Positions 43,710 through 49,403 of a DNA stretch of 49,403 nucleotides are shown here, piece by piece. Source of the stretch: an uncultured Verrucomicrobiota bacterium (GTDB taxonomy: Bacteria > Verrucomicrobiota > Verrucomicrobiia > Opitutales > Opitutaceae); contig CAIRBK010000095.1 in NCBI GenBank assembly GCA_903876795.1, positions 1 through 49,403 on the forward strand, written 5' to 3'. Under the pieces are notes generated by a model, which had not been told where the DNA came from, searched no databases, and was given only the letters and a program-made list of their open reading frames with translations. The position numbers and the translations under genes were made by a program. How positions within the stretch are numbered: the first letter of the stretch is position 1; every line of letters begins with the position of its first letter.

Positions 43710-43814
43710 TGCCGTTGGTGGGGTGAATGAAGGCTATGCGGGCGAAACGGCTCCGCCGTTCCGCTACGGATTTCCAACGTGGCGGAATCGCGGAGCGATT
43801 TCGGTTTGGAGATC
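43708..43814 (+). repeat. hairpin-rich repeat, copy 2
   Basis: Starts at the stop of the 252-aa gene and runs to the fourth 172-bp repeat. Contains ACGGC-TCC-GCCGT and ATCGC-GGA-GCGAT hairpins. Matches the complement of 40839-40960; the 75 bp from 43740 are the best conserved part. Confidence 0.75.
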
Positions 43815-43819
43815 GTCCA

Positions 43820-43991
43820 GGGTGTGCTTCTGCAATCACCCAGGCCGTCGAACTCTCCGAGTGAGAGGATAAACAGGCTGGGCCGGCGTTGTCCTCGACG
43901 GCACGACCCGCCGGGTCGCCTCCGTCCCGGTCGCCTTGGCCGGGCTCGCTTCCCCGCTCACGCCGACCCGATTGTTTTCAGAAACACACCC
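43820..43991. repeat. 172-bp palindromic intergenic repeat, copy 4
   Basis: Terminal repeats GGGTGTGCTTCTGCAAT and the complement at 43975-43991. The internal hairpin reads CCCGGTC-GCCTT-GGCCGGG (43926-43944): compared with copy 1 both arms changed together (T-A to C-G), a compensatory change. Confidence 0.85.
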
Positions 43992-44161
43992 TTCGGCGAT
44001 GGTCCGCAAGGCGGTGCCCAACTATCTCCTGCAAGCAGGCTCCTGCCTGGAGGCGTGGCCATGATCGCCGTGTGTGACAACGCCCGTCCCCGGGCGTTTG
44101 GGTTGAGGGGGCAGCGTCCGGGGACGGACGCTGCTGCACCGGGGTAATTCAGAAACACAAC
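43992..44161. other. hairpins and a solo repeat end before the cellulase stop
   Basis: No gene seen. Contains CGCCCG-TCC-CCGGGCG-like (about 44080) and a perfect GCAGCGTCC-GGGGAC-GGACGCTGC hairpin (44111-44134). From 44147 the sequence ATTCAGAAACACAACCTA matches the right end of the 172-bp repeat without any body, and overlaps the TAG stop (44162-44164) of the minus-strand gene. Confidence 0.6.
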
Positions 44162-47100
44162 CTACCGGGCGTTAAAGGCGGCGCTGCCGAAGGCGCGGCG
44201 GCCGTCGGGCCAGGCGACCTCCACTTCGATCCATTGAGGACCGGGGTGTCGCGGCACAAGTGTCCAGCTTGGCCCGATGCCCGGCTCCTGGTCGCGGCCT
44301 TCCCAGACGATGCGTGCTGCGGAGTGATCGAGTCCGGGCGTTTGCACGCTTACAGATACGGGTGAGCCGACTGCCGCGAAATCGGGAGCGTTGATGATGG
44401 CTGCGGCGGGTTTCCACGGTCCGGTGCGCGGGGCCGTAGGCTCCACCAGCGCGGCCAACGCGAGGATGCTGCGCGCCTGGTTTACGGTGATAAACTCCGC
44501 GGTGGTGTTCCAGGCGTCGCTCCAGCGGTCATAGAACGGATAGGGAGCGGACGCCGCCTCGTCGGCAGGAAACGTCAGCGCGCCGAGTTCCCGTCCGTAG
44601 AGCGGAAGCCAGTCGAAGCCCGCCTGGATGTTGCCCAGGGGCAGGCCGGTCGGGGGCAGCCGCCGGCGGTCGTTGTTGGCGAACTGGTGGACGATCACCC
44701 GCGGGCGACGCAGCCCGAGCCCGGAGACAAAGCAGAGGTTGAGGGGGTTGGTGCCGCCTTCGTAGTTAAGATTCCCCACGAGGGCGTCGATGTAGCCGGC
44801 GCGCGGCCAAAGCCGGTGGGCGACGGCCAGGTCGGCGGCCTGATCGAGCGAGAAATACCAGCCGGCGGCGCGAAACCGTTTCATCGCCTCGGGAAATCCG
44901 GTCGCGTAGGCATTCTGGCGGGAGGAGAGCAGGGCGAGTTCGGCGGCGGCGGCGATCTCGGTCTCGCATTTTTTCAAGTGGATGCGATCCAGCTGCTCCG
45001 GGCGCAGGCGTCCGGTGCGGGCGGCGAAGGCGTAGCTGCGGATGGCGTTTCCGTAGGAAAACGCGAGCCGCACCCAGCCCCAGCGGAACGTGGCGGGATC
45101 GCCGGGATCGGGAAACCATTCGAGGAGCTGCCGCCGGTAATCGGCGTCACCGGTGGCCAGATACAGCTCTGTCGCGGCCCAGGACAGTTCGTCGTTGTGG
45201 GCGAATTCGTCGCCGTAGAAGGTGATTTTTTGGTAGGAGCCGGCCAGCCCGTGCTGGGCGATGGCGTCGCTCAAAAAGCTCCAGCCAAGGCGGGCCTTTT
45301 CCAGGTAGGCTTCCGCCTCGGCCGGGTAACGAAGTTTGAAGGCGGGCGACGACGCGCACTGGGCAAGGGCGGCGACCGCCGCAGCCGTGGCGGCGGTGTT
45401 TTTGGGCCAGACCACCTGCGGGTCGCCATCGCGGCCTTCGGTCAGAGGTACATCGTTCTCGTATTCACGGTTCTTGGGATAGACCAGAAAGTAGAAGCCG
45501 CCATCGGCGTCCTGGAGTTTGGCGAGAAGGTCGGCCTCGATCCTGGCCTCCTGCAGCAGATCGCCGATCCCGTCGCCGCTCTCCGGAAGGCCGAGGTTGT
45601 CCAGCGCGCCGACCTCCGGGAAGGCGTCGGCGGTGAACACCAGCGTGTGTACGAGCGCGGCGACGTTGATGGTGTATTTGCTGTAGTCGCCGGCGTCGTG
45701 GTGTCCGCCGGAGACGTCGATGGGGCCTTTGTTGACGAAGGGGTAAAGTTGCGAGGATGGGTCCTTGAGTTGAGGGGCGGTTTGCAAGGGACCGGGCGTG
45801 CTTTTCGAGGCGATGGTGGCCCAGGTGGAGGAATATTCAGGCCCGGCGACCGGCACCCCCGCCGGGGCGAGGTGGCAGGCGTCGTGGGCGAAGCGGGTGA
45901 AGGGCAGGCCGAGGGTGAAGCCGCAGCGCTGGTGGAGCAGGCCGAGCGCGTAGGTGCGCAGCCAGTTTATGGCGACGCCGTCGTCGATCCGAAAGGCGGT
46001 CGAGGCGCCGAGACCGGGCACCACGAGACGGTAACCGCCGGGGGCGGTCACGGCGCTGAAATCGGCCTGAAGCACATTTTGGTAAGGGGGAGGCGTGTCG
46101 GTGTATCCGACGTCGCGGCGCGGCGTGAGCATGCCGGTGAAGACCGTTTCTCCCGTATCAACGCGCGCGATGCGGAAAACCGCCAGATCCCTCACCGGCA
46201 GCTCGCCGAGGTCGCCGAGGTAGTAGCCGATCATCGCCTTCTTGGGGTGGGCGGGGGCGTAGCCCTCCTGGTTTACATGGATGGCCGGGCTATGGCGTAA
46301 CGGATCTGTGGAGACGGCGTAGGTTTCTTTGGCGGGCCAGAGCTGGCCGCCGGGATTTTTCAAGACGACGGACCGGCCTTCGGGCACGGGCTCGGAGAGC
46401 CGGAGGTAGAGCGCGTTGTCGATGCGCAAGTCGCGCACGTTGAGATCGGCAAAGGCGACGCGGCGCTTGAAGCCAATCGCCGCCACTTTTACCGGAACGC
46501 CCTCCACGCTGACTTGAAATTGGGTGTCCGGGGGCGCCAGGAAGCGGCCGGAAGCGGTGACGAAATTCCAAGCCTCGGGTGGTCGCGGATCGGGCGGCTT
46601 GGTCGTGATCCGACGCGCCTCCAGCAGCGTCGGAGTGAGCGCGCGGAGTTCATGATCGCCCGCGGCGGGCGGGCGCAGCCATGACGCGCCATCTTGCCCG
46701 GTCGGCTGGGCGCGCGCGCCGGACGGCGCCTGCAGGGCGACGAGCAGAACCGGCAGCAAGGCGGCCGGAGCGAGCGACGGGCGCGGATCGGGGATCGTCT
46801 CCGCGTGGGTGCCCCGGGCCAGCGAGGGAAAGAGCCGGTCGCGCAGGCGCAACGAGGGATTCTCGATGAGGCGGGCAAAAAACCACCCGGCCAGAATCGC
46901 AACGACGCCGTAGCCCGCCGTGCCGATCACCCAGATCAAGCCCGGAGGCATATCCGTGGTGGCAAGCAGGCGGACAATTTTTTTCACGGGCGTCTGCCCC
47001 AGATCCACATGCCACAGGTAGATCGAGTAGCTCAGGAAACCGATTTCACCGAGCCATGCCGCCGGGCGGCTCGCCACCAGGCGTGCTCCGAAGGCGTGGA

Positions 47101-47986
47101 CGTCGGCCACATGCAGCCAGCCGAGCAAGATCAGGCCGAAGCCGGCATACATGCCCGTGAGCCCCAGGCTTGCGAGCCAGGGACCGGCCTCGGGCGCGAA
47201 GGCCAGCACGGGCGCGGCCAGCAGGATGCCGACCGCGATGAGCGCGAGGGGGTGCCGTGAAAATCCCGTGAGTTTCTCCCGGTGAAAATGCGACCAGTAG
47301 GCCAGCAGCGTGCCGATGAGCAGCCCGTCGAGGCGGAGATGACTGGCGTAAAGATTCATGTTCTCCGCCCCGTCGCGGAGGTAGCTTGCGTGACGCAGAC
47401 CCGCCGACATCGCCAACGCTCCGAGCACGCAGGCCGGCAGCACGCGGAGAAACTCAGCCAGCCGGCGCGCGCGCAGCAGCAGCAGAAAGAAGAGCGCGAG
47501 CCCGAGATAAAAATGCTCCTCAAGGGCCAGGCTCCAGGTGTGGATGCGCGGGGTGTGGAAGTAGTTTTGAACGTGCAGGAGATTCGGCCACAGCTCCCGG
47601 ATGACGCCTTCGTTTTTCCCCTGCCAGTGCTGCCACCCCAGCCAGACGGCCAGCACGGCGAGGTAAACGACGTAGGGCGGCCAGATCTTGAAGCCGCGCC
47701 GTATGACGAAGCGGCGCACATCCACGTCCTGGCGTTGCCGGTATTCCGCGAAAAAAAGCCCGCTTACGAGGAAACCGCTGAGCACGAAAAACAGATCCAC
47801 GGCGGCCCAGCCGACGGCCTTCCAGCCCACGATCAACGGGGTGAGAAACCCCAGGCCGGCCGGTGACATCACATCGTGGCGGCCCAGCACCATGAGCAGC
47901 GCGAACCCTCGCAGCATGTCCAGCGGGAGGGAACGACCGTGTCGCCAGCGGGAGGCCGGGACGGGGAGGTGTGTGGGGCCTTGCAT
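44162..47986 (-). CDS. fusion of acyltransferase-3 membrane domain and GH9 cellulase
   Basis: One uninterrupted frame of 1274 residues from ATG 47986. Residues 1 to about 400 are an acyltransferase-3 (OafA/YrhL-type) domain: RSLPLDMLRGFALLMVLGRHD, AVDLFFVLSGFLVSG, IHTWSLALEEHFYLGLALFF, LDGLLIGTLLAYW and about ten helices. This family moves acetyl or succinyl groups onto sugars across the membrane. A hydrophobic stretch at about 420-440 (PAALLPVLLVALQAPSGARA) looks like an old signal peptide. Then a GH9 N-terminal Ig-like domain (HVNQEGYAPAHPKKAMIGY) and the (alpha/alpha)6 catalytic domain with GGHHDAGDYSKYT (nucleophile/base Asp pair), GGTNPLNLCFVSGLG and the acid Glu region TTAEFITVNQARS. 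A final Ig-like module follows. The hydrolase would sit outside the inner membrane. A TTG start before the signal-like stretch is the main alternative (two genes). Confidence 0.8.
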   Translation of the reverse strand: MQGPTHLPVPASRWRHGRSLPLDMLRGFALLMVLGRHDVMSPAGLGFLTPLIVGWKAVGWAAVDLFFVLSGFLVSGLFFAEYRQRQDVDVRRFVIRRGFKIWPPYVVYLAVLAVWLGWQHWQGKNEGVIRELWPNLLHVQNYFHTPRIHTWSLALEEHFYLGLALFFLLLLRARRLAEFLRVLPACVLGALAMSAGLRHASYLRDGAENMNLYASHLRLDGLLIGTLLAYWSHFHREKLTGFSRHPLALIAVGILLAAPVLAFAPEAGPWLASLGLTGMYAGFGLILLGWLHVADVHAFGARLVASRPAAWLGEIGFLSYSIYLWHVDLGQTPVKKIVRLLATTDMPPGLIWVIGTAGYGVVAILAGWFFARLIENPSLRLRDRLFPSLARGTHAETIPDPRPSLAPAALLPVLLVALQAPSGARAQPTGQDGASWLRPPAAGDHELRALTPTLLEARRITTKPPDPRPPEAWNFVTASGRFLAPPDTQFQVSVEGVPVKVAAIGFKRRVAFADLNVRDLRIDNALYLRLSEPVPEGRSVVLKNPGGQLWPAKETYAVSTDPLRHSPAIHVNQEGYAPAHPKKAMIGYYLGDLGELPVRDLAVFRIARVDTGETVFTGMLTPRRDVGYTDTPPPYQNVLQADFSAVTAPGGYRLVVPGLGASTAFRIDDGVAINWLRTYALGLLHQRCGFTLGLPFTRFAHDACHLAPAGVPVAGPEYSSTWATIASKSTPGPLQTAPQLKDPSSQLYPFVNKGPIDVSGGHHDAGDYSKYTINVAALVHTLVFTADAFPEVGALDNLGLPESGDGIGDLLQEARIEADLLAKLQDADGGFYFLVYPKNREYENDVPLTEGRDGDPQVVWPKNTAATAAAVAALAQCASSPAFKLRYPAEAEAYLEKARLGWSFLSDAIAQHGLAGSYQKITFYGDEFAHNDELSWAATELYLATGDADYRRQLLEWFPDPGDPATFRWGWVRLAFSYGNAIRSYAFAARTGRLRPEQLDRIHLKKCETEIAAAAELALLSSRQNAYATGFPEAMKRFRAAGWYFSLDQAADLAVAHRLWPRAGYIDALVGNLNYEGGTNPLNLCFVSGLGLRRPRVIVHQFANNDRRRLPPTGLPLGNIQAGFDWLPLYGRELGALTFPADEAASAPYPFYDRWSDAWNTTAEFITVNQARSILALAALVEPTAPRTGPWKPAAAIINAPDFAAVGSPVSVSVQTPGLDHSAARIVWEGRDQEPGIGPSWTLVPRHPGPQWIEVEVAWPDGRRAFGSAAFNAR

Positions 47987-48148
47987 GGGAGACGCGGGTG
48001 GCGGCGCACCAGAGTGCCAGTCCCGGAGGCGGGGCCAAATGGGGTGCTCAGCCCAATGCGCACGCGGCGGTTTCGTGTGAGAGTGGCGCAACCGCCACGA
48101 CCGCCGGCGCGGCCGGGTGCAACAACCGATTTTTAACCGCCCCGATCC

Positions 48149-49000
48149 ATGACCACCCGAAACCTGAAAAAACTGCTGCGCACGGTGCAGACCTGTTTTC
48201 CCGCGCTGCTCGAAACCAAGTTCAGGGTGATGCGTTTCTACCGGAACTTTTTCGGTGTTCCGTTTGAAAACGATTTCAACGCTCTCGCGCTTTTCCCCGA
48301 GCAACCGGGCGCCCTCTATCTGGACGTGGGGGCCAATCGCGGGCAGAGCACCGACGCGATCCTGATGAAGCGCGCGGGGGTGAAGATCCAGCTCTTCGAA
48401 CCCAACCACGAGCTGTGCGACGGGCTGGTAAAGATGTTCGGTGAAGTGCCGAACGTGGAGATCAATAACTTCGGTCTCGGTGACGAGTCCGCCGAGGACA
48501 TCCTGGTCGTGCCCTCCTACAAGAAGTGGCTCTTTGACGGACTCGGCTCCTTTCGCGAAGCGGAGGCGCGCGATTGGCTGAGGGGCCGGATGTTTTTTTT
48601 CAAGGAGAAGCACCTGAGGCTGCACCGGAGCCGCAGCCGTGTGGAGCGGCTCGATGATCTGAACTTGGCGCCGTTATTCATCAAGCTCGACATCCAAGGC
48701 TACGAGTTGCGGGCCCTGAAAGGCGGTGAGAAAACCATCGTGACGCACGAGCCGGTGTTGCTGATAGAGTCACCCGGGGACGAATTGGTCGCCTACCTTG
48801 GGGATTTGGGTTTCCACATGTATGCGTTTCGGAGGGGGCGTTTTGTCCCCGGGGAACGCGGTGCGCCCAATACGTTTTTTATGACGTCGAGCCGGGCGGC
48901 GCTCGTGCGGTCGTATATCCGCAACGCGCGGGCCGATTACCCTGCGGCCGCGCCCGGCTACGCATCGGTGCGCAAGTGCCCCGGTTCACTGTTCCGGTGA
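48149..49000 (+). CDS. FkbM family methyltransferase
   Basis: A 283-aa SAM-dependent methyltransferase. The SAM-binding start LYLDVGANRGQSTDAIL (57-73), the acidic loop IQLFEPNHELC and the FkbM strand FIKLDIQGYELRALKGGEKTI (about 176-196) are clear. FkbM-type enzymes O-methylate sugars or other small molecules, often in surface polysaccharide clusters. Divergent from the acyltransferase-cellulase gene across 162 bp, so a joint role on cell-surface glycans is possible but unproven. The C-terminal 50 residues are not typical of the family. Confidence 0.9.
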   Translation: MTTRNLKKLLRTVQTCFPALLETKFRVMRFYRNFFGVPFENDFNALALFPEQPGALYLDVGANRGQSTDAILMKRAGVKIQLFEPNHELCDGLVKMFGEVPNVEINNFGLGDESAEDILVVPSYKKWLFDGLGSFREAEARDWLRGRMFFFKEKHLRLHRSRSRVERLDDLNLAPLFIKLDIQGYELRALKGGEKTIVTHEPVLLIESPGDELVAYLGDLGFHMYAFRRGRFVPGERGAPNTFFMTSSRAALVRSYIRNARADYPAAAPGYASVRKCPGSLFR

Positions 49001-49056
49001 GTGGCGTCCTGGACGGCCCGCCTATGCCAACCGACATTTTTGTTGGTTTAAAATGA

Positions 49057-49403
49057 GTTAAAATCCGCGCCCCGCTCCGAAGAGCGGGGCGACCGGCGGC
49101 GGATCTCGACCACGAGGCGCGGGGCGTGTTTCAATCCGCGCCCCGCTCCGAAGAGCGGGGCGACGGGCACCCTTGGCGGCGTCGGCCGCATCACGGATGT
49201 TTCAATCCGCGCCCCGCTCCGAAGAGCGGGGCGACGCGTGGGATCGGCGGGCGCGTGGGTGGAGGTGCTGGTTTCAATCCGCGCCCCGCTCCGAAGAGCG
49301 GGGCGACGGTCTCCATCAATCGCATTCGCTGGCTTCGCCTGTTTCAATCCGCGCCCCGCTCCGAAGAGCGGGGCGACAGCCACGCGGCCCCAGCGCCTAG
49401 CTC
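49057..49403 (-). CRISPR. CRISPR array (start of), 37-bp repeats
   Basis: Five repeats at 49057-49093, 49128-49164, 49199-49235, 49271-49307 and 49341-49377, with spacers of 34, 34, 35 and 33 bp, and a sixth spacer cut by the window edge. On the plus strand repeats start GTTTCAATCC and end GGGGCGAC; on the minus strand they end GGATTGAAAC, giving an ATTGAAAC 5' handle. Each repeat holds a ten-base stem CGCCCCGCTC/GAGCGGGGCG closed by a TTCG tetraloop. The leftmost repeat differs (GTTAAAATCC), as terminal trailer repeats do, so transcription is probably on the minus strand with the leader to the right of the window. No cas gene is present. Confidence 0.96.

Noticed and set aside
43992-44161. 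Rho-independent terminator for the cellulase gene
   Set aside because: The strong hairpin at 44111-44134 has no T tract on the minus strand, so it is described only as a hairpin.
47987-48625. N-terminal extension of the acyltransferase-cellulase frame
   Set aside because: Antisense to the FkbM methyltransferase; family start is at 47986.

Overview
The window looks like a piece of a high-GC bacterial chromosome, most likely Verrucomicrobiota and probably Opitutaceae. That placement is inference from gene content and style (nitrate genes next to cyanase, many short palindromic intergenic repeats, weak Shine-Dalgarno signals, an rpsP-trmD-rplS order without rimM). No rRNA, tRNA, transposase, integrase or cas gene is visible.

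Layout. 1-1119: an AT-richer accessory edge with a textbook integron attC site read on the minus strand (115-217), a small membrane-protein cassette gene and short dispersed repeats. 1120-6352 (minus): tyrA-aroA-cmk-plsC-purA, with an unusual PurA. 6479-9928: a membrane-anchored FGE-fold protein, an EVE-domain protein and a PIN/TRAM membrane protein, with the first copy of a 172-bp palindromic repeat. 9870-29869 (all minus): a 20-kb nitrate-assimilation and molybdenum-cofactor block. In transcription order it holds a cytosolic NrtA/NasS-like sensor, nrtA, a 76-aa protein, nrtB, two ATPases, an outer-membrane porin, cyanase, nitrite reductase, a CysJ-like diflavin reductase, a DmsB-DmsC fusion, the nitrate reductase, a ModE-type regulator, a ModE-type palindrome, then moaA, moaD, moaE, moeA, moaC, mog and a MOSC protein. 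A LysR gene is divergent at 29972.

30928-40634: housekeeping genes (trpE, glmS, glgC, ychF, rpsP, trmD, rplS, tkt) with clear intrinsic terminators. 40635-44161: a repeat-rich island where composite repeats in opposite orientation flank a PfkB sugar kinase, a 21-bp/7-residue tandem-repeat tract and an unknown 252-aa protein. 44162-47986: one continuous gene joining a ten-helix-type acyltransferase-3 domain to a GH9 cellulase domain. 48149-49000: an FkbM-type methyltransferase. 49057 to the right edge: a CRISPR array of 37-bp repeats that runs off the window.

How it fits together. Nitrate (perhaps also cyanate) would cross the outer membrane through the porin and enter by the ABC transporter. 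It would then be reduced to nitrite by NasA, with electrons probably passed from NADPH through the diflavin protein and the iron-sulfur/membrane partner, and to ammonium by NirA. Cyanase gives a second ammonium source. The moa/moe/mog genes make the cofactor NasA needs, and the ModE-type protein would couple this to molybdate. The most unusual items are the acyltransferase-GH9 fusion, the structured 172-bp repeat family with covarying hairpins, the heptad-repeat tract inside inverted composite repeats, the attC cassette, and the electron-transfer arrangement of the nitrate reductase.
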